From the NCBI RefSeq assembly GCF_964340395.1, contig NC_135565.1:2910142-2974141 (forward strand): DNA of 64,000 bases. Direction: 5' to 3'. Below, piece after piece: positions 1 through 13,700 of this stretch (positions are counted from its first letter, which is position 1; every line of letters begins with the position of its first letter). The notes beneath the pieces are model-generated. The model was not told the origin of the DNA and did not search any database. It saw only the letters and a program-made list of their open reading frames with translations. The position numbers and the translations under genes were made by a program. Source of the DNA: Glandiceps talaboti (Eukaryota > Hemichordata > Enteropneusta > Spengelidae).

Positions 1-1092
1 TGGCTAAAATAATGCTTTGGCAGGGCTTAGCATGTTTTAAGAGGAGAGGATGACAGGAGCTACAACATTTTTTACCCGTAATCTGTGCACATTTCCTAAC
101 TGTAGAACTGATAGAAATCGATTGCTATGCAGACAAATTTCTAAATTTTAAATGCATGATTGCACCAAGACAATATTCTGCCCCCCCCCCCCCCCCGGCA
201 ATTTGGACAGGCTACAGCCCTGTATACCATACTTTGAGAGATACGCTTTGTGTTCAGAGACTTGTGTTTACTTCGAATGACAAGGTTTCACCGGAAAAAA
301 ATACACATACATTTCTAAAACACTTTTATAAAACCATGACTGATAAAGCGAGATCTCCAGTCTATTTGTAAAATATTATTAAGTAGAATAAACTAAGCGA
401 TTTACAATGCATAGCACGTACAACTCGTATCGTTCTTTCTTCCAGGTAATTAGTGATGCCACTTATAAAGTCATTTGTACACCCTCACATTTTGTGTTCC
501 CATACTAACGCTATATAACAAGGATCCACAACAAAAACGTTAACACATCTATAGACACACCATATACATTTGTAAGAAAGCGATTATAAAGCCAAAAATG
601 AATTGTTTCTGGTCAGGACAGTTTGTCTGAAATGGTGCGACGACGCGATTGTCTTTCTTGTTTTTAATTCACAACAAACCTGTCACTCAGTATACTATTT
701 ATGACAGTTACTGTTCTTTTATTTAGTACTTTATTCCAAGTGTGTATGTGGGACAGATGTCATTTGCTTGTTCATTATTGGCTCTGGAGATGTCTTCACT
801 GAAGTACAAATGTAGGAAGGGTTTCACCACGGATCTGCAGATTGCATGGGCTGTACAAACACACATACAAAAAGACCGACGAGGGGGTTATTCAAGTGAT
901 GCAAGTGACTAGAAACAATTCTTTTTTTGGCCTAATAAAAATCACATGTAAAAAAGCTTTGCATCCCGTCTACAGACACTTCAAAAGCCACTTTCGTTGT
1001 GTATTTTATAGTGCAAGATTGGGTTGAACAATACAAACTCACAGATTAGAATTTTACAGATCATCTTTCGATATTAAGTAATATTTTCAGAA
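1..1092. other. unassigned AT-rich DNA
   Basis: I see no supported gene, RNA or element here. The only notable local feature is a 16-base run of C at 181-196. Short open frames show no recognisable protein motif. Confidence 0.6.
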
Positions 1093-1252
1093 ATGACAGA
1101 CAGACAGACCGACAAAGCAGACAGACAGAATACGCATACATATAGACACACATACATACAGATAGACAAACACAGAGACAGACAGACAGGCATACATACA
1201 GGCGGCAAGACATCAAGACAGACATACCGGCAGGCAGGTAAGCAAACATCAT

Positions 1253-1306
<54 letters not shown>
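1093..1306. repeat. CAGA tetranucleotide microsatellite, impure then pure
   Basis: Tandem GACA/CAGA units are interrupted by ACAT and CAGG variants up to about 1252 and are nearly perfect from 1253 to 1306. It directly adjoins the ATGT array that follows, forming one compound microsatellite. Open frames here on both strands are repeat artefacts. Confidence 0.95.
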
Positions 1307-1310
1307 AAAT

Positions 1311-1445
1311 GTATGTATGTATGTATGTATGTATGTATGTATGTATGTATGTATATGTGTGTATGTATGCATGTATGTATGTATGTATGTATGTATGTAT
1401 GTATGTATGTATGTATGCATGCATGTGTGTATGTATGTATGTATG

Positions 1446-1474
<29 letters not shown>
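1311..1474. repeat. ATGT tetranucleotide microsatellite
   Basis: About 40 tandem GTAT units with a few GTGT and GCAT variants. The four-base period leaves several frames open on both strands, giving meaningless Met-Tyr-Val-Cys and His-Thr-Tyr-Ile repeats. Confidence 0.97.
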
Positions 1475-1476
<2 letters not shown>

Positions 1477-2518
1477 TCTCTTTTATGTTCATTGGTATAA
1501 TTGATATTAATGTGCTTCACACACCGTTTGGCAGCAGTGTATCAAATATTCACACAATATGTCTCTTGGCCACATATGACTTTCTTGCAATTCCTGAAAG
1601 AAGGTCAGTGTCAAAGTTAATGTACGCCTATAATGAATAAAACATATTTTAATCACTGCTACGAGTGCCTTTCCCATTTGAAAGGACAACAATAGATCGC
1701 TCATGTCCAACACTGCAAAGAAGGTGATATTTTGATAGTTTCCCGATCTATTCGAAATCCAGCTACAGGCAATGTATGTCATGACAAACAGTATTCGTAT
1801 TAACGAGTACCGAGGACTAAGGCAGTTTGCATTTAATAGGGCTTACTCTCAAAAAAAAGTTATTGAAATAAGCTTTTAGTGATATTAGTTTCCTTTTGCG
1901 TTTTTAAAACCACTCTGAAGGGGATAAAAGGCTTAGTTTACTGTCGACTAATGACGATCAACCATGCTGTAAACTATGATACCAGCAGTTCTGATAGCAC
2001 ATTCGGTGACGTGAGCAATACTTCCAAATTATCACTTGGTGCGCAAACAGCAATTCAGCGAATCTGACACTAGTGATAGGATGCTAGATTATGGTTATAA
2101 AATACATGTCGCTGTACATATATACCCAATGGTATAATTTACGTTATTGCTTTAACCAGTTCCAATGATATTCTTAGGTTCGAAGTTTATTTCTTACCAC
2201 ACAAGGAATGACAGAGTGACATCGATAGCAAAACTAGTTTTACCTTTAAGTGAATGTTAGAGTGTATGTGTTTTGTTCTGTTATATGATTTCTATTAGTC
2301 CTTATCTTGAGCATTGATATGGTTACACCTGTGTACATCGGTATACGTCATCTTGAATGACGACAGTCCATATATCATCCTTTGCGAAATAGTTATGAAG
2401 ATGGAGCTAACACGTAAACATTTGAAACGTTCACTTATACACGGTGTACTGTTCTTCACAAAATGTTCCAATACAGAAATTAACAACCGAAGTCAAGTAA
2501 TATTGCTATCATTAAAAT
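1475..2518. other. unassigned AT-rich DNA
   Basis: No gene, RNA or repeat that I can support. The short open frames lack recognisable motifs and splice context. Confidence 0.55.
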
Positions 2519-2645
2519 GATACCTTGTGAATTCATTTTGTTCGGTAAACACTTTGATACTAATTGATAATCTGTTGTTTTTATTCAATTTCACTTTTCA
2601 AAAGGAGTTGTCATCGATCCAAACTTAAGCGCACGTGACGTATGA
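2519..2645 (+). repeat. old interspersed repeat, copy 1 (partner at 34068-34190)
   Basis: Both ends resemble the segment at 34068-34190. One shared block is GATACCTTGTGAAT. The other is about 35 bases ending in GTGAC that contains CGATCC and AACTTA, with roughly 80 percent identity by eye. The middle parts differ, and the partner has a CATTCA microsatellite there. The family is unknown to me. Confidence 0.5.
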
Positions 2646-2708
2646 AACTTAAAGTTCCTAGGCAACTTATGTTAAAGATCGTGTCAACAGCTTTTATTTG
2701 GTTTATTA

Positions 2709-3012
2709 GGCCGAATGAAAAACGTTGTTTTTTTCCGGTTACCCGACCCCGCCTAGTAATCGTTAAGTCTCGCAAGAAATATTGAATGCGGAAACTGCAT
2801 CAACTTAAAAAGACAATATAAAACATTTTTCCAATCTGTAATGGCTATACATCTGATAAGAAGAATTAATAACACAGAGACCATTTAGAAAACAATGGAA
2901 AACCTGAACTAGACACTCACACATGAAAAAGAATAAATAATAAAAAAAATATATACCTACCCCCACCTATTTTAAAATTGAATGTAATCGGAACCACACA
3001 ATTTTTTATGCC
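2709..3012 (-). mobile_element. MITE of the GGCCTAA-TIR family, copy 1
   Basis: This 304-bp segment is a reverse-orientation copy of the elements at 41044-41405 and 60402-60773. Shared blocks include the complement of the GTGGTTCCG region, the TCCAATCTGTAATGGC-type block and the segment with GACACTCACACATG. It begins GGCC and ends ATGCC, and it is flanked on both sides by TTA (2706-2708 and 3013-3015). The TTA duplication and GGCC termini are what PIF/Harbinger-type DNA transposons show; the superfamily is inferred. No coding capacity is visible, so it is non-autonomous. Confidence 0.8.
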
Positions 3013-3015
3013 TTA

Positions 3016-6000
3016 TAGTATGTTTTATGGAAGTTGCCTATTAACTCACGTATGTCACTTCCGTAATTCCACTGATGCCAATTCCGTATTCATAAATGAG
3101 GCTAGAAACCCAGGTTTGGTCAAATTAGGTTAGTTTCCCAGTCGAAATCTGTCTCCAAATATTTGTCATAGACATAGAGGAAAGAAGAGAGGAAAGAGAG
3201 AAAGGGACATACAGATGGACGGACGGACGGACAAACAGACAGCTAGACCCGTCCGGGCAGATTGAGAAAAAAGAGGGATCTTTAAACTCTAGTACAAGTG
3301 ACATGACAAAATAGTGAGCGAAAGATATATGTTTTGACCCAATAGGTCAACATACCCCTTTCTAATTTAAGTGGATAGTTTCACTGCCAGCACCTGTAGT
3401 TACATGTACATAGTTATAATTTGCTATGCTGTAATGTGTTTAACGATTTATTGGAAAAGTGGACTGTTATTTGTGACATTTCTTTTAAAATAACTTTACT
3501 TTTGGTTGTTTTTATTAATAAAGCCTTTGTCTTTTAATAAGTAAAAAATGGTACAGCAAATATATTGTAGTGAATGAATCATTTTTTCACAAATATGGAG
3601 AGAGGAATTTATGTTCCTTACTTTGGATTTAAATGAGAACGTTGGTGTGAATTCATGAATACTAATAAATGACGAAAGGCTTTAACAGCATGAACTCTTT
3701 TTTACTTAACTTTATAGTAAATAGTCAGAAGTAGCAACACAATTGATAACACTATGGAATTCACAAAATACACCATGTATGATTATTAACAGTTATATCT
3801 GCACTCCTCAATATTTCCTGATAACTAATAACACTCCGATGAAAATAGAAACAACAAATAATCAATCCATAGCTGTGTGATATAAAACAAAAATGATAAT
3901 ATAAAACTGTGTGTAGTCGAAGAACGATTGTACCTATGATCAAAGTTAAGATAACATTACGTGTACGTTGAAGACGAGTGTATCAGTGTAGTTTATATAA
4001 CACATGACTCACATAAGAGAGACAGATGGACAGACTGTATTACCGCCCAACCAAAAGTTTTTTTTATTATCAACTAAAGATACTTCAGTTATTAAAACAC
4101 ATCTATCACAGCCGTATTTCCGTATTTATGACATATTTTGCTGAGCTGCCTAAAAACCATTGCTTTGCTTTGCTTTGCTTTGGGAAAAAATATCAAATTA
4201 TTGAATTTCTCTCGACGGACTACATTTTATTAGCACATTTGATGCGCAGATCTGATGCGAAGTGAACTAAATTATTAAAGCCATCGGCAGAATCGCCCAA
4301 AGCATAGACAAGGTAGTCGATGATTACGTGCGACTAAGTTGTTTGTTTGTGAGAGGTTGTGTACCCTTGAAGCTGGCGCATGGTGAGAGGGCGGTATACT
4401 ATCGCATTACTCGCCCAGGAGATATGACTTATGCCCAGAACACTGATGAAACTCAAGCGGCAAGTGATAAAATCATCGGATTAAAACTTTATACTCTTTG
4501 CGTTAATAGTGATTACGACGGAGTGTAAACCAAAGCCGTGTAACATGATCTAAACTTTGAAGAAAATGTGAAGAAGAAACAGAACAGAAAATATAGTTTA
4601 ACTAACCCATAATAATATATTTTTTAAACGTTGCAACTTTGAAAACATACGAAAAATAAATAGTTGGTAGTCTGTGTAAGACAATCGTAGCCTAAGAGCG
4701 TATAGTGAATCGTGATATTATTCCACTCGTAATGAGTAACACATTTTATTCTACGAGCAGTTTAAATTCTCCAAAAATACACACATATAAAACATATTTG
4801 AAGTCGTTAAATGTCAAACTGCAGATATTTCTGTCTGTATGAAAAATACTTACCTGGTGAGAAGATCAAAGTTTAGGCGCTTTTGTGCTTGATTATCCAA
4901 CTTTTGAATATTAGCTATTTGGTAGTACGACTACGTAAACATTTCTCAAGTTTCCTTTGCCATTTATACATAAAGTGTTCTCTATGGCAAACACAAATTT
5001 CAGCTACGTCAAGTGGCTGGTCGTAAGGAAAGCCCCATTTTCGACAAACATCAGTGTAAAACAATACAACACCATATTAAAAACAGCCGTACTTATTTAG
5101 AAAAAAACACCACCAGACTCGACATATAGTCTTCTACAGGGCATTTAAAGTTTCACAACGAGGCTTGGAAACGGAAAATATAGTGCTTGCGAATTTCTTG
5201 AAGGTAGCCGCACATCATCACGTGAACAGATATACGGATTTCTGAGAAATGTACTCTGTATTTAAAGTAAACTAAACACAAACTGAAAAGAATTGTACTT
5301 GTGAGTTAATACACAGGATTTAATATGTTGTAAAGGTTGGAACTAGCATTGGTATATGTCAATATCCAACCAATGTAACAATCAAATACTATACAGTTAT
5401 AGTAGTTTCAAATTGAATATTTCTAAATATACTAATAGGAATATTGGTTGCTTGGTAAGTTAATGTCTTACTCGCACTTCTTAAAGCAAATATGCAGTCC
5501 ATGAGTTTTTTACTGTGACAACAAAAATACAAGTCTATCTAAAATTGAAAACTGCAATATTTGTGTAGGTCTACTCATGCAGTGTGTTTAGAAGAAGAAT
5601 TTGGTGGAAACCAAACCTTGCTTGACACTATAAAAAATAATAACTCTTTTGAGTACATCATTTCCCTAAAGGGTTGCGTCAATACCACAGATAAATAGTT
5701 TCAAATCAAACAGAGACAGTTCAATGATACATTTTAAATTTCTATCTGCTGCAGTCCAATTTATTTGTTTGGAATACAATAAGGTTTGTGGTCGTATTGT
5801 TGGAGCTGTCATTATTTTGTAATCCAGACTCAATTACCAATTACATCCAGACTGTATTTCTCTACCTCAGTCATAATTTCTAGTTTCATTATAATTACTC
5901 GATATCATGTTCAAAATAAATGTCAATCAAATATTATAATTAATGTTACCGGCATTTCCGCTACCTATTACTTAAGGCTGTTCACAGGTTAATCAACCAA

Positions 6001-6060
6001 ACAATGTGTACAAAAATAGATACACGTGTACGTCTCAAAGAATATAATGTATATATAATA
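3016..6060. other. unassigned AT-rich DNA with minor simple repeats
   Basis: No gene is supported. Small simple repeats include GGAC units near 3216-3240 and GCTTT units near 4148-4165. Open frames of 60-80 codons at 4026, 4328 and 5786 show no family motifs. Confidence 0.5.
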
Positions 6061-6067
6061 TATATAT

Positions 6068-6083
6068 TTGTGTGTGTGTGTGT

Positions 6084-6124
<41 letters not shown>
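6068..6124. repeat. TG dinucleotide microsatellite
   Basis: About 27 TG units with one interruption (TAAG), preceded by a short TATA stretch and directly followed by a MITE fragment. Confidence 0.95.
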
Positions 6125-6125
<1 letters not shown>

Positions 6126-6153
6126 ATATATACATCTTATACAGAAAATAACA

Positions 6154-6196
6154 GTTTAGGGACGGCAGTGAAAAACTAGGTGGGGGCGGGTAACCG
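6154..6196 (+). mobile_element. fragment of the GGCCTAA-TIR MITE family
   Basis: About 43 bases match the right-hand part of the copy at 60402-60773, including the shared block GGCAGTGAAAAACTAGGTGG and the following GGGTAACCG. The rest of the element is missing, so this is a solo remnant next to the TG array. Confidence 0.7.
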
Positions 6197-7834
6197 TTGT
6201 CAGCACTTAAAATTGAAGGTGAGACCGAATTTCTCTTCAGTCGAGGATTTCATTCGGTATCTTGAAAGTTTGGAAAGCACACGAGACGAATTCAAACACG
6301 TGTGGTCGCATTGATTGCTGTGTTCTGTCCCCTGTCACAGAATATTTGTCAATTTCAAGACAGAGATGTACTTTTACAATCGAGGGTTTCCTTCAGACAT
6401 TACAGCAATCTAACCCTTCAGCAAGTAAGCCGCAATCTACAAGCCTCATACCTTAATTCCAAGGAATTTGTGTCAAAAGCTAGTAGTAGCTCAGATCATG
6501 GATGTATTAGGGGACTCTAATACATCATGCTTTGTGGAACTCCATCTTACCAGACAAAAATGGAACTATTCTGTATCTGTGCACTTACTAACGACCACAG
6601 TGGATCAGCTATGGCTATTTCCTGTGTTCGTAAGGTTTCTGGTGATAAAAATCAGTTGAGGTTTAAGGAGGAGGGATCTATTGTCCCCCTGGGAAATTAA
6701 GAAGCCAATGGAATGAACCGACTTTACATCATTGCCTACCATCTCACTAGGTCCATTCTATCTATCAGGCAGTGTACTGTGGTTGAGTTCTCTATGGTGT
6801 GCATACTTTTGTCCTCTTTCCTTTATTTTTGTTAATGAATATTAATTCGAAAAGTCGGACTGTATTTTTTGATCGGGACTGTTTTAACCGTTAGTTATGC
6901 ACGACATGTTCAGATGTGTTGTATATTGTAAATGTCTGAAAAGTGCATGTTGACATACATGATCATACATACCAACAGTCCCGATCTTTCGTGTAGACAA
7001 CGTTTGATGGTACTAATTTGGTAGCCATCAGTTTGGATTGACTGTAAAAACGTTTGTAATTGATTCTGCTCAAACTGTGAGTAAACATTACTTTGAATCG
7101 AGAATTTCTATCATCCTTCGATCACGCGTAGGTACATGGATGTGTCAAATATGGCTGTCTACTAAGCTTTTTTGTAAGACACTATATAGTTAGCAGCGCA
7201 AAGCGCATGCGCATGCTTACATTCTTCAAAGTAAAGACGGGCTCTCTCCTACGCTACATTAAGCAACTGTTCTTGATGGCAGACTATATCCTACCACCAC
7301 TCCCTCAATTTTACAAGGAAATTCTACAATTTCCGTTGTTTTAAAAAGAGCTGAAAAGGTGACGAAAAAATGAGCACATATCTATGAGTACTTGGTTCTT
7401 AGTGACGCACATATTTGACGGTATTTCATTGTGCATCTAACACAGGATGTCAAACAACTTTAGACGAAGTAAACAGACAGTATTAAGTCAATTGCCATAA
7501 TTGTTTTACAATGGAGAGAGGATTTCTGTTGTATCACACATTTGTTATCTTGGTTTAACGCTTACTTTTATGGACTCTGGAATATGGCACAGAAAACAAT
7601 AGCCGAACAAGCAAGTAAAGCAATATTTACTCTAAAAAGGTCATTGTATGTATGTACAAATCACTAGATGTATCACTTTCCATGAGCATTTTCGATTGTA
7701 AAATATTGCCAAGGTTGTAAAATATTGTAAAATATTGAAAAGGTCCATCGTAAATTCTGTAAATATGTACTAGGGCTACCAAGTACTACGTCAAATCCAG
7801 TTATTTATGGCGAAGTTGGCACAACTCCCCTTTT
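6197..7834. other. unassigned DNA
   Basis: No gene is supported. The stretch from about 6210 to 6800 looks less AT-rich and has three overlapping open frames of 62-72 codons (6262, 6302, 6468). None shows a motif I recognise. It could be an eroded transposon or exon remnant. Confidence 0.4.
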
Positions 7835-8117
7835 TTGTTCAAGATCCACTCGTATTATAACTTATTGGTTAAAAGTTTTGAAAATGGACAAAAGTCGTTT
7901 TGTTTACGAATGTTACACTACCATGAGCACTACCATAAATGCTGGGCTATTCACTTAAAATGCTTCTTTTCTCATGGATTCGGTTGTGTTTGGTTAAATC
8001 AAGGGGTTGAAGACGAAGCTGGATTTACTGATGACTTAAAGCAGAGAACGTATGACATGTATATCTAGATGTGGAATTCTAACATAATAAAATATTCTAA
8101 ACTCGATAGATATAAAT
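7835..8117 (+). pseudogene. non-LTR retrotransposon (LINE) reverse transcriptase, C-terminal remnant
   Basis: The frame starting at 7835 reads through a segment with HGFGCVWLNQGVEDEAGF (residues about 46-63), then a basic stretch and DMYI. After an in-frame TAG (8066-8068) the same frame continues with WNSNI and YSKLDRY. In the C-terminal region of many LINE reverse transcriptases a W/Q-rich segment, an FK(Q/R)R motif, a conserved W and an S-K-L-x-x-Y motif occur in this order, so the TAG probably replaced a Gln codon. The polymerase domain is absent, so this is a 5'-truncated, dead copy. Homology ends where the 64-bp satellite begins. I judge this from pattern recall, without an alignment. 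Confidence 0.6.
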
Positions 8118-10776
8118 ATGGTATTAGATAGTGCTAATCTATCGTAGAATCTACAGAATGGTGCTATTGATTAATATGTCCATGATATTATATAGTGCTA
8201 ATCTATCGTAGAATCTATAGAATGGTGCTATTGCTTAATATGTCCATGATATTAGATAGTGCTAATCTATCGTAGAATCGACATAATGGTGCTATTGCTT
8301 TATATGTCCATGATATTAGATAGTGCTAATCTATCGTAGAATCTATAGAATGGTGCTATTGCTTAATATGTCCATGATATTAGATAGTGCTAATCTATCG
8401 TAGAATCTATAGAATGGTGCTATTGATTAATATGTCCATGATATTATATATAGCTAATCTATCGTAGAATCTATAGAATGGTGCTATTGCTTAATATGTC
8501 CATGATATTAGATAGTGCTAATCTATCGTAGAATCTATAGAATGGTGCTATTGCTTAATATGTCCATGATATTAGATAGTGCTAATCTATCGTAGAATCT
8601 ATAGAATGGTGCTATTGCTTAATATGTCCATGATATTAGATAGTGCTAATCTATCGTAGAATCTATAGAATGGTGCTATTGCTTAATATGTCCATGACAT
8701 TAGATAGTGCTAATCTATCGTAGAATCTATAGAATGGTGCTATTGCTTAATATGTCCATGATATTAGATAGTGCTAATCTATCGTAGAATCTATAGAATG
8801 GTGCTATTGCTTAATATGTCCATGATATTAGATAGTGCTAATCTATCGTAGAATCTATAGAATGGTGCTATTGCTTTATATGTCCATGATATTAGATAGT
8901 GCTAATCTATCGTAGAATCTATAGAATGGTGCTATTGCTTAATATGTCCATGATATTAGATAGTGCTAATCTATCGTAGAATCTACAGAATGTTGCTATT
9001 GCTTAATATGTCCATGATATTAGATAGTGCTAATCTATCGTAGAATCTACAAGATGGTGCTATTGCTTAATATGTCCATGATATTAGATAGTGCTAATCT
9101 ATCGTAGAATCTATAGAATGGTGCTATTGCTTTATATGTCCATGATATTAGATAGTGCTAATCTATCGTAGAATCTACAAGATGGTGCTATTGCTTAATA
9201 TGTCCATGATATTAGATAGTGCTAATCTATCGTAGAATCTATAGAATGGTGCTATTGCTTAATATGTCCATGATATTAGATAGTGCTAATCCATCGTAGA
9301 ATCTACAGAATGTTGCTATTGCTTAATATGTCCATGATATTAGATAGTGCTAATCTATCGTAGAATCTATAGAATGGTGCTATTGCTTTATATATCCATG
9401 ATATTAGATAGTGCTAATTTATCGTAGAATCTATAGAATGGTGCTATTGCTTTATATGTCCATGATATTAGATAGTGCTAATCTATCGTAGAATCTACAG
9501 AATGTTGCTATTGCTTAATATGTCCATGATATTAGATAGTGCTAATCCATCGTAGAATCTACAGAATGTTGCTATTGCTTTATATGTCCATGATATTAGA
9601 TAGTGCTAATTTATCGTAGAATCTATAGAATGGTGCTATTGCTTAATATGTCCATGATATTAGATAGTGCTAATCTATCGTAGAATCTATAGAATGGTGC
9701 TATTGCTTTATATGTCCATGATATTAGATAGTGCTAATCTATCGTAGAATCTATAGAATGGTGCTATTGCTTTATATGTCCATGATATTAGATAGTGCTA
9801 ATCTATCGTAGAATCTACAAGATGGTGCTATTGCTTAATATGTCCATATTAGATAGTGCTAATCTATCGTAGAATCTACATAATGGTGCTATTGCTTAAT
9901 ATGTCCATGATATTAGATAGTGCTAATCTATCGTAGAATCTATAGAATGGTGCTATTGCTTAATATGTCCATGATATTAGATAGTGCTAATCTATCGTAG
10001 AATCTACAGAATGGTGCTATTGCTTAATATGTCCATGATATTAGATAGTGCTAATCTATCGTAGAATCTGCAGAATGTTGCTATTGCTTTATATGTCCAT
10101 GATATTAGATAGTGCTAATCTATCGTAGAATCTACAAGATGGTGCTATTGCTTAATATGTCCATGATATTAGATAGTGCTAATCTATCGTAGAATCTATA
10201 GAATGGTGCTATTGCTTAATATGTCCATGATATTAGATAGTGCTAATCTATCGTAGAATCTACAGAATGTTGCTATTGCTTAATATGTCCATGATATTAG
10301 ATAGTGCTAATCTATCGTAGAATCTATAGAATGGTGCTATTGCTTAATATGGCCATGATATTAAATAGTGCTAATCTATCGTAGAATCTACAGAATGTTG
10401 CTATTGCTTTATATATCCATGATATTAGATAGTGCTAATCTATCGTAGAATCTATAGAATGGTGTTATTACTTAATATGTCCATGATATTAGATAGTGCT
10501 AATCTATCGTAGAATCTATAGAATGGTGCTATTGCTTTATATGTCCATGATATTAGATAGTGCTAATCTATCGTAGAATCTATAGAATGTTGCTATTGCT
10601 TAATATGTCCATGATATTAGATAGTGCTAATCTATCGTAGAATCTATAGAATGGTGCTATTGCTTTATATGTCCATGATATTAGATAGTGCTAATCTATC
10701 ATAGAATCTATAGAATGGTGCTATTGCTTAATATGTCCATGATATTAGATAGTGCTAATCTATCGTAGAATCTATA
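8118..10776. repeat. 64-bp satellite array, about 41 copies
   Basis: The block TATGTCCATGATATTAGATA recurs at 64-bp steps (for example 8175 and 8239). Units are more than 90 percent alike, with recurring variants: GCTTTATAT for GCTTAATAT, TCTACAAGATGG for TCTATAGAATGG, and TTGCTATT for GGTGCTATT. Each unit carries overlapping short inverted repeats, ATTAG/CTAAT and GATAG/CTATC. One unit near 9845 has a small internal deletion. No long open frame runs through it. Confidence 0.97.
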
Positions 10777-13700
10777 TGGAAATCTACAGCCTCCACTTTT
10801 ATTGCTCAGATGTGTCCATCGTGAGAATTTGAACGAAAACTCGTCACGTATTCCTCTCAATATCTTTACTGCAACTAAAAGCACTATTATCAAAGCCTGT
10901 AGAGTGGCAGGCGGATCGTTATGACACTGTTAATTTAAAACCTTGCCGACATTTTGAAGGCAATACACTACCCGGTGATCACATCACAATCAATCTAGCA
11001 TGCCGAAAACACGTGGAAATATTTGAAGTAGTCCCGCTGGGAAAAAAAGAAAATGGCATTTTCATGCCATTGTGGTCATTTATAATGTTTTGTGTTACGT
11101 TATTTTACTTGTTGAATAATACTTTTATTGAAATATCAAACGTCAAAATTACCATTATGGCTTCCACACGTGCTTAATAGATAGAAAGGTCGTATGCTCA
11201 ATGGACACAATTTGAATAAAGCCGTTGGCAATTTTTTTTCATTAAATATACGACGACATATCGTACAATAGCCAATGACATATAGATAAATGGCACGTAG
11301 ACATATGTCAATGTAATATATAGCTTTGATCATGTTTGTTGGCCATGTCTTGCATAAGCAATATTACGTATCTCTTACCGAACAAAACCGTAATAACGAC
11401 AATAGAAGTTCTTTGTCAAAACCTGGTAGAGTAAAAAATGTTCTGTTGCAATATCTTCGTACATCGTAGCGTGTTATTAGGTGATTATGATACACTCTAC
11501 CATGCTGTTATCAGTGACATCAAACGACGTTGAACTACTTACTGTATATGACGTTCACATCAGTAAACTTCACATACCATGGTTTGCGAATATTGTTTGC
11601 CATTTAACATTCATTTTTGTATTTGATGTAATTGTAGAACAATGCCATGCGTTAACGAAGTCCGAAAATGCCGTAAGGTGTTGTGCTGCGCAGGAGTAAA
11701 CTGTAGGTTGACATTGTTTTGCGTTGTAATAAGGAACACGTCACGCCCTCAACCATCAAGTAATACGCCCTGAACTGATAAAAGTGGTTTGTGTTTTCCG
11801 GTGTAAAGGCAACTCATTTACAAAGTATTTTATTAGTATGTGTGGGTGTAATCTACACTCCAAACTTACATGACGTCATTCAAGGTGTACATGACACTAA
11901 TTTCATTGTATGTCGTGTAACACCAAGCACTCCTTGATCTTAAGATGTCGACACAATGACAGAAATGTTAACAAATGTGACCATCACTTACGCTATCTAA
12001 TTTAAATATGAGGGAAAATCAATTCTGTACACCGTTTAAACTATACTTATAGCTAGATGAGAGCCTTTCCTCACATTCTTGTTAAAAATACTCTTAACCA
12101 AGGGTAGAATAGTAAACCGACTGATTGCAAAGACTCAGTGAAACTGAACACTGCACTGTACTTTCTCCATACAGTTTATCAAAGGAACAGTGTCTGTTAA
12201 TATGTATATATGTACGCAGGGTAATATCGCACCGTATTGATTAGTTAAAGGTCTAGCGAAGAAATACCGTCTCTTAAGTAACCAACCTAGATTACAGAGT
12301 GCAACTTTACGATGATTCCAAAGTTAACAGTTTGATGATACTTTCACATGTATACTAATTGGAGAATGCAAGGGGCGTTGTAATGCATAAGCCGAATAAG
12401 AATAGTTGATTAATTAATTGGTATCCAATGGCCATAGAGTTTGGCGATGACATTTAATATATGCATATTATATAATTGATGCAGCCAGACTTATTGTTTT
12501 GCCTTAAGATCCCTTGTACCGATTACTGTTGTCAACTAACATAACGATTATCTTGATGTGGATTTGTCTCGACAGTCTGTGTAGTTGTCAAGATAAAGAT
12601 ATATATGGTATTCGTGATGTCATTACTAGAGGTTTTCTTTTCACATAAGTCCTAACTTGAAAGTTCCCAAAATGACAGAACACGTGCCAGGTGTATTGCG
12701 GCTTCTTTACGAGATTTCAAGTTATAAGGTACTCTTTTATAACCCAGTGTCATATATAAGTTGATAGCAGTAATCAATACATTGTCAAATGTATTAAAGG
12801 CACAGCACTGGACTTTTTTCTATACGTTGATAGCAGTAATCAATAAAAACGTATTAAGTGCAGAACAAAGTTTGGATGGACTTTTCCTTTAGAAAACAAT
12901 CCACACATCTACCAAACAAAACTATTTCGGTGAATCTGTATGTTAACTGGATTGGACTATAAAGTGGTTTATGTTCTTAAAACAGCTCAACATGATATCA
13001 TTTGTTCTGGGACTAAGACAATATGGACACTACTGAATGCATTCAATTTATTAGTTTTCCGACCATTGTCACCACTATGGCAATAAGTGATGTTGGGTTC
13101 TTTTTGGCTGAATGGTTTTATATAGCTGTGTTTATGAACGCATTACATAGGTAAAGAGTAGTGTGCTATGGTAACGCATGAACTCTTCATCGAGTTTCAC
13201 TTGGGTACTGCCAAGTCGACCGTTTTGTTTTAATGATCAAATGCATTACAAGAAGTATGTACATTGAATTAGTAATGTTACTAAACGTGTGTTTATACAC
13301 CTCAACGATAGCTAGAAATAACAGTGTTAAGACTATAGTCACTTTCAGCTTGTTTTGATTAAGAAAAGATTAACCCACGCCAAGAACACTACACAGAACT
13401 GTTACTTTGTTTCACATTCAATTTACTCAGTTAGTCAACGGATTTCAATAAATGAATAACAGTATTTTTGCAGTTGAAAAAAGTGGATAAATTTTGAATT
13501 ATATTCCGTTAAATTATAATTACTACCACGTAGAAATCGAACATAAACTAGCACTGCGTATTTATACAAATTCAGCAGTTGTATGTTAAACACCCAACCA
13601 GCTTCACTGCGCATATCTCACCACGATTGGTCCTGGTGCAGTAGGACTAAAATCAAAAACTATTTATATATTCGACAAAATAAAAATGTTCATCGGGCAG

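Noticed and set aside
181-196. Poly-C tract as a regulatory site
   Set aside because: An isolated homopolymer with no context; its length may also be a sequencing uncertainty.
1061-1640. Long open frames on both strands with Tyr-Ile-His-Thr or Met-Tyr-Val-Cys repeats, also at 14.1-14.9, 19.4-19.9, 37.4-37.7, 48.0-48.2, 49.7-50.2, 57.2-57.5 and 59.2-59.5 kb
   Set aside because: They are translations of ATGT/CAGA microsatellites. The four-base period has no stop in several frames, and no other coding signal exists.
4436-4460. Hammerhead-like CTGATGAAACTC
   Set aside because: The core strands are fused without a stem II, and stems I and III cannot form.
8118-10776. CRISPR-like arrays (regular repeats here and at 15.9, 27.7, 32.2 and 48.4 kb)
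   Set aside because: Units are head-to-tail with no unique spacers, in a eukaryotic context with no cas genes. They are satellites.
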